NCBI GenBank assembly: GCA_027013095.1
Contig: JALUYI010000018.1
Location: 62,001 to 126,000 of the forward strand
Source of the DNA: Paracoccaceae bacterium
GTDB taxonomy: Bacteria; Pseudomonadota; Alphaproteobacteria; Rhodobacterales; Rhodobacteraceae
Direction: 5' to 3'
DNA length: 64,000 bases
This document shows positions 26,582 to 37,392 of this stretch, in pieces. Position numbers and translations under genes: made by a program. Each line of letters opens with the position of its first letter. Position 1 is the first letter of the stretch. The notes under the pieces were generated by a model that saw nothing but the letters and a program-made list of their open reading frames with translations, did not search any database and was not told the DNA's origin.

Positions 26582-27039
26582 TGAAAAAACTGTTGGTTCT
26601 GATGACGCTGATCCTGCTGCCGATATTTGCCGGCCCTTCCTTTGCGGTGCTGCCCGATGAGATCATGAAGGACCCGGTGCTGGAAGCGCGGGCGCGGGAA
26701 ATTTCCCAAGGCCTGCGGTGCCTTGTCTGTCGCAATGAGAACATCGACGACAGTGCGGCCGATCTGGCCCGCGATCTGCGCCTTTTGGTGCGCGAACGCC
26801 TGCGCAAGGGGGACACCGACGCCCAGGTGGTGGCCTATATCGTTGCCCGCTATGGCGAATATGTGCTGTTAAAGCCGACGGCAAAGGGCTCGAATATCGT
26901 CCTTTGGGCGGCGGGTCCGGTGATGCTGCTGCTGGCGGGCTGGATCGGCTTTTCCTTTATCCGGCGGCGCCGTGGCGAGGAGGCGGCAAATCTGAGCCCC
27001 GCCGAGCAGGCGCGTTTGCAGGAGATCCTGCAGGACTGA
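26581..27039 (+). CDS. ccmH: Cytochrome c maturation thioreductase CcmH (CcmL type)
   Basis: A 152-aa protein with a cleavable signal or anchor (residues 1-22), a periplasmic domain with the CxxC pair Cys47 and Cys50 in LRCLVCRNENID, and a C-terminal membrane span near 100-120. It reduces apocytochrome cysteines so haem can be attached. The residue after the second cysteine is Arg where Gln is usual. It overlaps ccmF by one base (ATGA). Confidence 0.94.
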   Translation: MKKLLVLMTLILLPIFAGPSFAVLPDEIMKDPVLEARAREISQGLRCLVCRNENIDDSAADLARDLRLLVRERLRKGDTDAQVVAYIVARYGEYVLLKPTAKGSNIVLWAAGPVMLLLAGWIGFSFIRRRRGEEAANLSPAEQARLQEILQD

Positions 27040-27125
27040 CGCAAGGTCGCAAAGTTTCCGGTTTGCGCCGCGCCGCCCCTTGGGTAGGATCAGAGCGCGC
27101 AGTGACAGGCCAACCGGAGGGTTTC

Positions 27126-27902
27126 ATGCAATATTCGACCGTTGAATACCAACTGAGCGGGGGGATTGCCCGCCTTTGGCTGAATCGTCCCGACGTCCTG
27201 AACGGGATGAATGCCGAGATGCGCGACGAGATTGGCGCCGCGTTCCGGCGGGCCGGGCAGGAGGCGCGGGTTCTGGTCCTGAGCGGCCGGGGACGCGGGT
27301 TTTGCTCGGGGCAGGATCTGGGCGGGGCGCTGGATGCTGCAGATCTGGACCTTGAGGCCACACTTCGGCGTGAATATGAGCCGATGCTGCGCGCGATTTA
27401 CGACTGCCCCATTCCCACCATTGCTGCGGTCAACGGGCCGGCGGCCGGGGCCGGGGCCAATCTGGCTTTGGCGGCGGATGTGGTGATCGCCTCTGAGACC
27501 GCCTATTTCATGCAGGCGTTCTCGTTGATCGGGCTGATTCCGGATGCTGGCGGCACCTACTTTCTACCGCGCAACATGGGTTTTGCCAAGGCAATGGGGG
27601 CGGCGCTGTTTGCCGAAAAGATCACCGCACGTCAGGCCGCCGATTGGGGGATGATCTGGGAGGCGGTCCCGGAAAGCGAGTTTCAGGCCGTGGTGCAGCA
27701 GCGCGCCGAAACACTGGCCAACGGGCCGACAGCGGCCTATGGGCGGATCAAGACGGTCCTTCGGGCCAGTTTTGAAAACACCCTTGATGCGCAACTGGCG
27801 CTTGAGGCCCAACAGCAGGGGCTGGCGGGACACAGCCCGGACTTTGCCGAAGGGGTGCGCGCCTTCATTGAAAAACGAAAGCCCGATTTTCAAGGGAAAT
27901 GA
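27126..27902 (+). CDS. Enoyl-CoA hydratase/isomerase, PaaG-like
   Basis: A 258-aa crotonase-fold protein resembling PaaG (ring 1,2-epoxyphenylacetyl-CoA isomerase): RGFCSGQDLGG, NGPAAGAGANLALAADVVIA, and FSLIGLIPDAGGTYFLPR with the catalytic Asp. It would make oxepin-CoA from epoxyphenylacetyl-CoA, the step after PaaABCDE. The paaABCDE genes are 30 kb away on the other strand, so PaaG here is inferred rather than shown. ATG 27126 has GGAGGG upstream and lies 87 bp after ccmH. Confidence 0.72.
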   Translation: MQYSTVEYQLSGGIARLWLNRPDVLNGMNAEMRDEIGAAFRRAGQEARVLVLSGRGRGFCSGQDLGGALDAADLDLEATLRREYEPMLRAIYDCPIPTIAAVNGPAAGAGANLALAADVVIASETAYFMQAFSLIGLIPDAGGTYFLPRNMGFAKAMGAALFAEKITARQAADWGMIWEAVPESEFQAVVQQRAETLANGPTAAYGRIKTVLRASFENTLDAQLALEAQQQGLAGHSPDFAEGVRAFIEKRKPDFQGK

Positions 27903-27978
27903 CGGCACCCTCGCCGCAGGCGATCCGGAAGGTTAGTCATAACGGCCATGGGTATGGGGTGCCGGTCTCCGATAATTT

Positions 27979-29289
27979 TCAGGCGGATCGCAGCGGCCGG
28001 ATTTTCAGCTTGGTGATGCGGTTGGCGCGCCGCTCCAGCACTTCAAAGTGAAAACCGTAAAAGCTGAACACCTGCCCCACGGTCGGGATGCTCTGGCTTT
28101 CGTGGATGACCAGACCGGCAACGGTGATGGCGTGGTCATCGGGGATGTCCCAGTCCGTCGCCCGGTTCAGATCACGGATCGTCATTGCTCCATCGACGAT
28201 AAATTGCCCGTCATCCACCCGCCGGATACGGGTTTCGCCGCGGGTGTCGTGCTCATCGGCAATCTCGCCGACGATCTCTTCCAGAATGTCCTCAAGCGTG
28301 ATCAGGCCTTGCAGGGCACCGTATTCATCGACCACCAGCGCGAAATGCGCGCGCCGCCGCAGAAACTGGCGCATCTGCGCATCCAGTGTCGTCGTCTCGG
28401 GAACAAAATAGGGCTTCATCGCCACATCGAGAACGTTGAATGCGTGCATCTCATCGGCCCCCTTCAGCTTGTGAACGGCGCGTAAGAGGTCCTTGGCGTG
28501 AACCACCCCGACGATATTTTCCGGCTCGCCCCGAAACACCGGCAGGCGCGTGTAATCGGATTGCAGGCACTGGTTCAGGATTGCCTCGGGCGGGTCGGCG
28601 GCGTCGATCATTTCGATTTCCGAGCGATGCAGCATGATCTCTTCGACTTCGCGATCCTTCAGATCCAGCGCCCCCAGCAGCCGGTCGCGGTCCTCTTTGC
28701 CCACCGCGCCCTCGGAATGGCCAAGGGCGATGGTGCCGGCGATTTCATCGTTGATTGCCAAAACCGAGCGCCCGGGATCGGTTTTGATCCCAAAGGCCCT
28801 GAGGCTGAGGCGCACATACCAGCGAATCGCCCCGACCAGCGGGCTGAGGCAAAAGACCAGAAACGAGATCACCGGCGAGACCAGAACCGCCGCGCTTTCG
28901 GGGTTGGTGATGGCATAGGTCTTGGGCATGACCTCGGCAAAAACCAGAACCAGAAGCGTCATCACCAGCGTTGCCAGCGCCACCCCACTGTCGCCAAAGA
29001 TACGGGTAAACAGCGCCGTTGCCAATGACGCGGCCATGATGTTGACCAGATTGTTGCCCAGCAGAACCGCGCCGATCAGCCGCTCGGTATCCTCGGTGAT
29101 TCGCAACGCTCGAATCGCGCCGCGTGAGCCCTTGTCCGCCATCGCCCGCAGCTTGCCCCGGCTGGCGGCGGTCAGCGCCGTTTCCGAGCCGGAAAAGAAG
29201 GCCGAGAAAACAAGCAGCGCGGCGATAAGAGCAACACTCAACCAAAAGCTGGTGTCAAACGTCACGATCTCGTGCAATTGGCTTTTCAT
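27979..29289 (-). CDS. HlyC/CorC-family transporter (CNNM domain plus CBS pair)
   Basis: A 436-aa membrane protein. A DUF21/CNNM domain with about four spans (residues 10-200, FSGSETALTAASRGKL), a CBS pair (VLDVAMKPYFVP and FALVVDEYGALQGLITLED) and a C-terminal CorC_HlyC domain are recognised. Such proteins are implicated in magnesium or cobalt efflux. ATG 29289 has AAGGAC upstream. It is convergent with the PaaG-like gene and divergent from the phosphoesterase gene. Confidence 0.88.
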   Translation of the reverse strand: MKSQLHEIVTFDTSFWLSVALIAALLVFSAFFSGSETALTAASRGKLRAMADKGSRGAIRALRITEDTERLIGAVLLGNNLVNIMAASLATALFTRIFGDSGVALATLVMTLLVLVFAEVMPKTYAITNPESAAVLVSPVISFLVFCLSPLVGAIRWYVRLSLRAFGIKTDPGRSVLAINDEIAGTIALGHSEGAVGKEDRDRLLGALDLKDREVEEIMLHRSEIEMIDAADPPEAILNQCLQSDYTRLPVFRGEPENIVGVVHAKDLLRAVHKLKGADEMHAFNVLDVAMKPYFVPETTTLDAQMRQFLRRRAHFALVVDEYGALQGLITLEDILEEIVGEIADEHDTRGETRIRRVDDGQFIVDGAMTIRDLNRATDWDIPDDHAITVAGLVIHESQSIPTVGQVFSFYGFHFEVLERRANRITKLKIRPLRSA

Positions 29290-29369
29290 GGCCGGTTTTG
29301 TCCTTAAAATACCTGCGAATGGGTTTGTTATGGGGGCAAACCCCGTCATCTGCAAGGGAGCGACGGGGG

Positions 29370-30197
29370 ATGGAGATTTGCGATCTTGGCACGCTTGATG
29401 GTCCGGTTTTGCTGTTCGGCGGGCCCTATTCGAATGTGCAGGCCCTTGGCGCGCTGATGGACTGGGCCAACGCGGAGGGGATTCCGGCCAGCCATCGCAT
29501 CTGCACCGGCGATGTGGTTGCCTATTGCGCCGACCCGCTGGCCTGCATTGATATGATGCGGGATCTGGCCCTGCCGATCGTTGCCGGGAATTGCGAGAAA
29601 CAACTGTCCCGGGCCGCCGCCGATTGCGGCTGCGGCTTTGCGGCGGGCAGCACCTGCGAAGGTCTGTCGGCGGGCTGGTATGGCTATGCCAACGGCCTGC
29701 TCGACGATCGCGCGCGCCAGTGGCTGGGGGCCTGTCCCGACCGGCTTTTGTTTCGCCATCACGGGATGCGCCATGTGGTCATCCACGGCGGTGCCAGCGA
29801 TATTTCCAGATTCCTGTGGCCAATCAGCCCGGACGATGATTTCTGGCATGAAATCAGCATATTGCAAGAAGAAGTCGGGGCGTTTGATGCGGTGGTTTCG
29901 GGCCATTCCGGGGTGCCTTTCATCCGCTGGATCGACGGGATTTCATGGCTCAACCCGGGCGCCATCGGGATGCCCGCCAATGACGGGCAGAGCAGCACCT
30001 CTTTTGCCGTTCTGGAGGGGGGCGAGATACGCTTTGAGTCGCTGGATTATGACGTCGGCGCGGCGGTCGAGGCGATGCGCGCGGCGGGTTTGACGCAAGG
30101 CTATGACGTGGCTCTGAGCAGCGGCTACTGGCCCAGCGAGGACGTGCTGCCCCGGGTCATGCGCCACGGGTTGAAACAGTCAGATGACACGCCATAA
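29370..30197 (+). CDS. Calcineurin-like metallophosphoesterase
   Basis: A 275-aa protein with the metallophosphoesterase fold: GGPYSNVQAL in place of the usual GDxHG opening, CTGDVVAYCADP, GNCEKQL, VIHGGASD and SGHSGVPF carrying the metal ligands His and Asp. The opening GGPY lacks the first canonical Asp-x-His, so one metal site is altered relative to YfcE-type proteins. Many cysteines occur between residues 50 and 115. Substrate unknown. The start ATG 29370 sits 80 bp from the divergent CorC gene. Confidence 0.72.
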   Translation: MEICDLGTLDGPVLLFGGPYSNVQALGALMDWANAEGIPASHRICTGDVVAYCADPLACIDMMRDLALPIVAGNCEKQLSRAAADCGCGFAAGSTCEGLSAGWYGYANGLLDDRARQWLGACPDRLLFRHHGMRHVVIHGGASDISRFLWPISPDDDFWHEISILQEEVGAFDAVVSGHSGVPFIRWIDGISWLNPGAIGMPANDGQSSTSFAVLEGGEIRFESLDYDVGAAVEAMRAAGLTQGYDVALSSGYWPSEDVLPRVMRHGLKQSDDTP

Positions 30198-30287
30198 GTC
30201 CGCCATAAGCCCATCATCCCCGGTGCGCGCCCGATAGGCCGCGGGCCAGAGGAATGGTCAGATCACGGGGGCGTCTTGGGGGCCCGT

Positions 30288-31433
30288 TCAGCGGCGCGTC
30301 CCCGGCTTGATCCAGCCGCCGCCCAGAACCCGGCTGCTGTCCTTGGCATAAAACACGCAGGCCTGCCCTGGGGCAATTCCCTCTTCGGGGGTCAACAGTT
30401 CGACCTCGGCCCGCTCGGGCCCGTTCGGGCGCACAACAGCCGGGCGCGGTGGCCGGGTCGAACGCACCTTGACCGCGATCTCGTGCATTTCACGCGAATC
30501 AAAGCTGCCGTCACCCAGCCAGTTGACCTCGGCAATCGGAAAGCTGCGGGTCTCAAGCTCCGCCTTGGGGCCGACAATGACGGCGCGCCGCTGGGTGTCG
30601 AGGTGAACCACGTAGAGCGGCTCTCCCCCACCGATCCCAAGGCCGCGCCGCTGCCCGATCGTGTAATGGATGACCCCCTTGTGCTGGCCCAGAACTCGGC
30701 CCGACAGGTCCAGAATATCCCCCGGCTCGGCTGCCCCGGGGCGCAGCTTTTCGATGACCGAGGCGTAATTCCCGTTCGGCACGAAACAGATATCTTGACT
30801 GTCCGGCTTGTCCGCAACCGGCAGACCGTATTTGCGCGCCAAAGCCCGGGTCTCGGCCTTGGATTTAAGATGCCCCAAGGGAAAGCGCAGATAGTCCAAC
30901 TGCGGGCGGGTGGTTGAAAACAGAAAATAAGACTGATCGCGCGCCGGATCCGCCGCCTGATGCAGCTCGGGCCCTGAAGCGCCGGTAAAACGCTGGATAT
31001 AATGTCCCGTGGCCATGCAATCGGCGGACAGATCCTTTGCCGTTTCCAGAAGATCGCGGAATTTCACCCGCTCGTTGCAGCGAATGCAGGGAACCGGGGT
31101 TGCGCCGGCCAGATAGCTGTCGGCAAATTCGTCAATGACTGATTCGCGAAAGCTGTTCTCGTAATCCAGCACATAATGCGCAAAGCCCATCTCTTCGGCA
31201 ACGCGGCGGGCATCGTGGATGTCCCGCCCGGCGCAACAGGCGCCCTTTTTGGCCAGCGCCGCGCCGTGGTCATAGAGCTGTAGCGTGATGCCGATGACCT
31301 CATAGCCCTCGTCGGACAGTTGCGCAGCGACGACCGAGCTGTCCACGCCTCCGGACATGGCCACGATCACGCGGGTCTCGGCTGGTGGTTTGGCAAAGCC
31401 GAGTGAGTTCAGTCTGGACGAGTCGTGGGCCAC
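30288..31433 (-). CDS. mnmA: tRNA-specific 2-thiouridylase MnmA
   Basis: A 381-aa enzyme that thiolates U34 of Lys, Glu and Gln tRNAs. The PP-loop motif AMSGGVDSS at 25-33, Cys116 in [10 protein letters not shown] and the second catalytic cysteine in DSQDICFVP are present, as is the YTIGQRRGL segment. The tRNA-Gln with anticodon TTG in this window is a likely substrate. Convergent with the phosphoesterase gene. Confidence 0.96.
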   Translation of the reverse strand: MAHDSSRLNSLGFAKPPAETRVIVAMSGGVDSSVVAAQLSDEGYEVIGITLQLYDHGAALAKKGACCAGRDIHDARRVAEEMGFAHYVLDYENSFRESVIDEFADSYLAGATPVPCIRCNERVKFRDLLETAKDLSADCMATGHYIQRFTGASGPELHQAADPARDQSYFLFSTTRPQLDYLRFPLGHLKSKAETRALARKYGLPVADKPDSQDICFVPNGNYASVIEKLRPGAAEPGDILDLSGRVLGQHKGVIHYTIGQRRGLGIGGGEPLYVVHLDTQRRAVIVGPKAELETRSFPIAEVNWLGDGSFDSREMHEIAVKVRSTRPPRPAVVRPNGPERAEVELLTPEEGIAPGQACVFYAKDSSRVLGGGWIKPGTRR

Positions 31434-31554
31434 GTTTGAACCAGCCTTTCAGGTTTGAGAGGAAATATAGGAAAATCTTAGCCACTCTCAAGGGGCGCCT
31501 TATCCGACTATTAAGACCCTCGCGTCAAGCTTTCGACCCGAAAGGAGTCGGGAG

Positions 31555-31833
31555 ATGTATATCAAAAAGGAAAAGGGCCCGGTTTTTGTGACGTTGCCGG
31601 ACGGGCGGAAAATCAGCCGCGCCGATCTGCCACCAAAAACCACGGTCCGGTGGGTTGCCAGCCGCAAGGCGCGCGTGGTTGAGGCGGTGGACGCCGGGCT
31701 GATCGACGTCGAGGAGGCCTGCGAGATTTACGGGCTGAGCGATGAAGAGCTGAACGCGTGGCGGCGACTTGTGCGCGAATTCGGGGTGAAGGGGCTGAAG
31801 GTGACCCAGACACAAAAGTATAGACAACTTTAG
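31555..31833 (+). CDS. sciP: CtrA inhibitor SciP (DUF1153)
   Basis: A 92-aa helix-turn-helix protein of the SciP family; the core GPVFVTLPDGRKISRADLP, then RWVASRKARVVEAVDAGLI and EEACEIYGLSDEELNAWR is highly conserved. In Caulobacter SciP binds CtrA and blocks transcription of CtrA-activated genes. The ATG has a good AAAGGAG-type site. It lies 97 bp upstream of ctrA on the same strand, a neighbour pair seen in Rhodobacterales. Confidence 0.95.
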   Translation: MYIKKEKGPVFVTLPDGRKISRADLPPKTTVRWVASRKARVVEAVDAGLIDVEEACEIYGLSDEELNAWRRLVREFGVKGLKVTQTQKYRQL

Positions 31834-31929
31834 GTTGTTTTAGTATAAGAGGCGGAGAAAAGGTAACGTCTGGTTAACTAATCTCGGCGAATGTTGGTCA
31901 AGACATCGCGCTGCCATCGGAGAAAACTC

Positions 31930-32643
31930 ATGCGAATACTGCTCGTCGAAGATGATCCCACCACTTCAAAAAGCATTGAAATGATGCTGACCAATGCCAA
32001 CCTCAACGTCTATGCAACAGACCTCGGTGAAGAGGGGATCGATCTGGCAAAACTCTATGATTACGACCTTATCCTCTTGGACCTGAACCTGCCAGATATC
32101 GACGGGCACGAGGTTCTGCGCCATTTGCGCCGGGCGCGGGTCGATACGCCAATCCTGATTCTCTCGGGCAATGACGACGCTGAGAACAAGATTCGCGGCT
32201 TTGGCTTTGGCGCCGACGACTACCTGACAAAACCGTTCCACCGCGAAGAGCTGATCGCCAGAATTCACGCAATCATCAGGCGATCAAAGGGGCACGCACA
32301 GTCCATCATCAAGACCGGACAGATCACCGTCAATCTCGAGGCCAAAACAGTCGAGGTCGATGGCGTAGCCGTGCATCTGACCGGCAAGGAATACCAGATG
32401 CTGGAACTGCTTTCACTGCGCAAGGGGACGACGCTGACCAAGGAAATGTTTCTGAACCATCTTTACGGCGGAATGGATGAACCTGAACTGAAAATCATCG
32501 ATGTCTTTATCTGCAAATTACGCAAGAAACTGTCGCTGGCCCTCGGTGGTGACAATTATATCGAAACCGTCTGGGGACGAGGCTATGTCTTGCGCGACCC
32601 CGAGCCGGCCTCCGTGCCCGCGCAGATTGCCATAGGCGCCTGA
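31930..32643 (+). CDS. ctrA: Cell-cycle response regulator CtrA
   Basis: A 237-aa OmpR-type regulator: receiver domain with the phosphorylation site Asp51 ([12 protein letters not shown]) and Lys in [12 protein letters not shown], then a winged helix with [31 protein letters not shown]. CtrA controls the cell cycle in Caulobacter and motility and gene transfer agent production in Rhodobacterales. ATG 31930 matches the family. The C terminus is IAIGA rather than the terminal Ala-Ala degron of Caulobacter. The upstream gap contains one GTTAAC half-site near 31872 that could be a CtrA autoregulatory half-site, though no full TTAA-N7-TTAA was found. Confidence 0.96.
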   Translation: MRILLVEDDPTTSKSIEMMLTNANLNVYATDLGEEGIDLAKLYDYDLILLDLNLPDIDGHEVLRHLRRARVDTPILILSGNDDAENKIRGFGFGADDYLTKPFHREELIARIHAIIRRSKGHAQSIIKTGQITVNLEAKTVEVDGVAVHLTGKEYQMLELLSLRKGTTLTKEMFLNHLYGGMDEPELKIIDVFICKLRKKLSLALGGDNYIETVWGRGYVLRDPEPASVPAQIAIGA

Positions 32644-32658
32644 TGCCGGGGGGGCTGA

Positions 32659-34869
<2,211 letters not shown>

Positions 34870-34887
34870 AACCGTCGACAATGGGGG

Positions 34888-36978
34888 ATGAACACGCGAC
34901 CGGAAATCCTGTTTCCTCTGTTTGCCGGGATCACGACTCTGCCGGGGGTTGGTCCACGGGTGGCCAAGGCCTTGGCCGAGATCAAGATTACCCGACCTCG
35001 GGATCTGCTGTTGACCTTGCCCCAAAACGGGATCCAGCGAAATTTGCGGGCGTCAGTTCTGGACGTTACCCCGCCTGCTGTCGCGACAGTCGAGGTCGAG
35101 GTCCGCGCGCACCACAAAAATCCGGCAAGGGGGCGCCCATACCGGGTCAGCGTGAGCGATGCAAAGACCAGTTTCCAGCTGGTTTTTTTCCATCCGCGCG
35201 TTGATTGGCTGCAGCGGACGCTGCCCGTTGGCCAGCGGCGCGTGGTCTCGGGCAAGGTCGAGATTTTCGACGGTGTGGCGCAAATGGTGCATCCCGACTA
35301 CATCCTTGCGCCAAGCGAGTCCGCGTCCATCCCCGAGTTCGAGCCGGTTTATCCGCTGGCCACGGGCCTTGCACAAAAGACAGTCCGCCGCGCAGCGATG
35401 GCCGCGGTTGAGCGCGCGCCCGAATTGTCCGAGTGGATCGAGCCGGGTCTAAAAGCCGCAAACAACTGGCCCGATTGGCACGCAGCGGTGGAGCGCGCCC
35501 ATCACCCGACGAAAATGGCAGACCTTTCGCCTGCATCTCCGGATCGTGCGCGTCTGGCCTATGACGAAATGCTGGCGCACCAGATCAGCCTTGCGCTGGC
35601 GCGGAAAAACCACCTGAAAGTTCGCGGAAAACAAAGCGTCGGAACCCAAAATATCCAGTCCAACATATTGAAGAAATTGCCTTATAAGCTGACCGGCGCA
35701 CAGGAACATGCGATTTCAGATATCGCAAAAGACATGGCCGCCCAGACCCGAATGAACCGTCTCTTGCAGGGCGATGTGGGGTCGGGAAAGACGGTGGTTG
35801 CGCTGCTGGCCATGCTGATCGCGGTCGAGGCCGGCGGGCAGGCGGTCATGATGGCGCCGACGGAAATTCTGGCGCGGCAACATTTTGACAGCTTGGCGCC
35901 GTTGCTGCGGGAATGTGGCGTTTCGCTGGAGATTGTGACCGGGCGCGACAAGGGCAAGCTGCGCCAGAAAAAGCTGCAGGCGCTGGCCAAGGGCGAGATA
36001 CAGATCCTGCTGGGCACGCATGCGGTCATTCAAAACGACGTCGTTTTTCACGATCTGCGCCTTGCAATCATTGATGAGCAGCACCGATTCGGAGTGCGCC
36101 AGCGCATGGATCTGGGGCAAAAGGGGCAGGGCGTCGATGTGCTGGTGATGACGGCCACGCCGATCCCGCGCTCGTTGGCGCTGGCCAATTACGGTGATAT
36201 GGATATCTCGGTGCTGGATGAAAAGCCCCCCGGACGGCGGCCGGTCCAGACCTCGGTCCTGCCGGCGGGACGTCTAGGCGAGGTCATCGCGCATCTGAAA
36301 ACAGCGATCGCGGCGGGGCGGCAGGCCTATTGGGTGTGTCCGCTGGTCAGCGAAAGCGAGACGCGCGAGTGGACTGCGGCCAAGGAACGGTATGATTCGC
36401 TCTGCCAGGCGTTGGGAGCCGACCGGGTCGGGTTGGTGCACGGGCAGATGCCCGCCTCGGACAAGGACGCGGCGATGGCCCGCTTTGTGGCCGGAGAAAC
36501 CAGCGTTCTGGTCGCAACCACCGTGATCGAGGTCGGGGTGGATGTGCCGCAGGCCTCGATCATGGTCATTGAACAGGCCGAGCATTTCGGTCTGGCCCAA
36601 TTGCATCAGCTGCGCGGTCGGGTCGGGCGTGGGGCGACGGACTCATCCTGCGTTCTGGTCTATTCGCCACCTCTTTCGCGGACGGCTCAAAAACGTCTGG
36701 CTGCGATGCGTGAGTCCGACGACGGCTTTGCGCTGGCCGAGCTGGATCTGACCTTGAGGGGGGCTGGAGATATCCTTGGCGTGCAGCAATCCGGCGTGCC
36801 AAAATTTCGCATCGCGGACTTGGAGACACAGGCACATCTGATGAAAATGGCGCAGGATGATGCGCGTTTACTGACAAGAACAGACCCGGAACTGTCATCT
36901 CCACGCGGGCAGGCGGCGCGTGTTCTTCTGTACTTGATGGAGCAAGACAAGGGAATACGTTTAATTACAGTTGGTTGA
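34888..36978 (+). CDS. recG: ATP-dependent DNA helicase RecG
   Basis: A 696-aa helicase that regresses stalled forks and branch-migrates Holliday junctions. The N-terminal wedge/OB domain, Walker A GDVGSGKT, DEQHRFGV (motif II), TATPIPRSLAL, VATTVIEVGVDVPQA and QLRGRVGRG are present. It follows ligA closely. The SOS-box region and the small peptide gene start just after its stop. Confidence 0.97.
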   Translation: MNTRPEILFPLFAGITTLPGVGPRVAKALAEIKITRPRDLLLTLPQNGIQRNLRASVLDVTPPAVATVEVEVRAHHKNPARGRPYRVSVSDAKTSFQLVFFHPRVDWLQRTLPVGQRRVVSGKVEIFDGVAQMVHPDYILAPSESASIPEFEPVYPLATGLAQKTVRRAAMAAVERAPELSEWIEPGLKAANNWPDWHAAVERAHHPTKMADLSPASPDRARLAYDEMLAHQISLALARKNHLKVRGKQSVGTQNIQSNILKKLPYKLTGAQEHAISDIAKDMAAQTRMNRLLQGDVGSGKTVVALLAMLIAVEAGGQAVMMAPTEILARQHFDSLAPLLRECGVSLEIVTGRDKGKLRQKKLQALAKGEIQILLGTHAVIQNDVVFHDLRLAIIDEQHRFGVRQRMDLGQKGQGVDVLVMTATPIPRSLALANYGDMDISVLDEKPPGRRPVQTSVLPAGRLGEVIAHLKTAIAAGRQAYWVCPLVSESETREWTAAKERYDSLCQALGADRVGLVHGQMPASDKDAAMARFVAGETSVLVATTVIEVGVDVPQASIMVIEQAEHFGLAQLHQLRGRVGRGATDSSCVLVYSPPLSRTAQKRLAAMRESDDGFALAELDLTLRGAGDILGVQQSGVPKFRIADLETQAHLMKMAQDDARLLTRTDPELSSPRGQAARVLLYLMEQDKGIRLITVG

Positions 36979-37018
36979 TGAACTTTCTTCAAGTGGTATT
37001 AACGAACTGTTCACAAAT

Positions 37019-37044
37019 GTTCTAAAAAAGTTCTTTACAAGTTC
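37019..37044 (+). promoter_or_regulatory. Tandem SOS (LexA) boxes
   Basis: Three GTTC elements at 37019, 37030 and 37041 are each separated by exactly seven bases, so they form two overlapping GTTC-N7-GTTC boxes, the LexA operator reported for Rhodobacter and Rhizobium recA. A fourth GTTC at 37009 is one base out of register. They lie 55-80 bp upstream of the 40-aa peptide start, so that gene is the likely target. Confidence 0.72.
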
Positions 37045-37098
37045 TTAAGGTTTATGGAACAAAGGAGCAACAGAATCGCTGAAGTTAAGGGGTTATTC

Positions 37099-37221
37099 AT
37101 GATTTCGCACCTGAAACAGATCATCCTGCGCTCACCGGGTGACGTGCTGGCCGATATGATCGGCGTTGCATCGATTTTTGTTATCCTCATCGTCGGCCTC
37201 AATCTGACCGCCTTGGGATAA
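37099..37221 (+). CDS. 40-aa single-span membrane peptide behind SOS boxes
   Basis: A short open frame of 40 codons starting ATG with AAGGGG seven bases upstream. The N-terminal half is amphipathic and basic (MISHLKQIILRSPGDVLADM) and residues about 21-38 are a strong hydrophobic segment ending two to three residues before the C terminus, so an N-in single-span peptide is predicted. I do not recognise a family. It has its own leader with tandem LexA-type boxes and a Rho-independent terminator 135 bp downstream. By position and size it recalls SidA, the SOS-induced 29-aa division inhibitor of Caulobacter, but no sequence similarity is claimed. Confidence 0.6.
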   Translation: MISHLKQIILRSPGDVLADMIGVASIFVILIVGLNLTALG

Positions 37222-37320
37222 GTTTTGCCTGCGTTTCCAGCGTATATTTGGCCTTCGCATCTCTGTCCCCAAATTGACATGCGTGGCTCTGGTTTTGCCT
37301 GACCAAAGCGGCTGATCTTT

Positions 37321-37330
37321 TGTGATCACA
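37321..37330. repeat. TGTGATCACA palindrome, intergenic copy
   Basis: One of seven exact copies of this 10-bp palindrome in the window. This copy is the only intergenic one and has the best flanks (TTTTGTGATCACAAAT). Others are at 13358, 38797, 50085, 57641, 58858 and 59264, all inside genes. See the findings. Confidence 0.7.
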
Positions 37331-37355
37331 AATATGCAAACGGACGCATAACCTG

Positions 37356-37392
37356 ACGCCGCACATCCTGACCGGATGCTGCGGCGTTTTTT
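37356..37392 (+). terminator. Rho-independent terminator after the small peptide gene
   Basis: ACGCCGCA-CATCC, a five-base loop, GGATG, one unpaired C and TGCGGCGT, followed by seven Ts. It ends right before the stop of the convergent IscU-like gene. Confidence 0.88.

Noticed and set aside
37009-37022. A third SOS box using the GTTC at 37009
   Set aside because: Its spacing to the next GTTC is six bases, not seven.
37321-37330. TGTGATCACA as a CRP binding site
   Set aside because: CRP needs TGTGA-N6-TCACA; here the half-sites touch, and six of the seven copies lie within genes.
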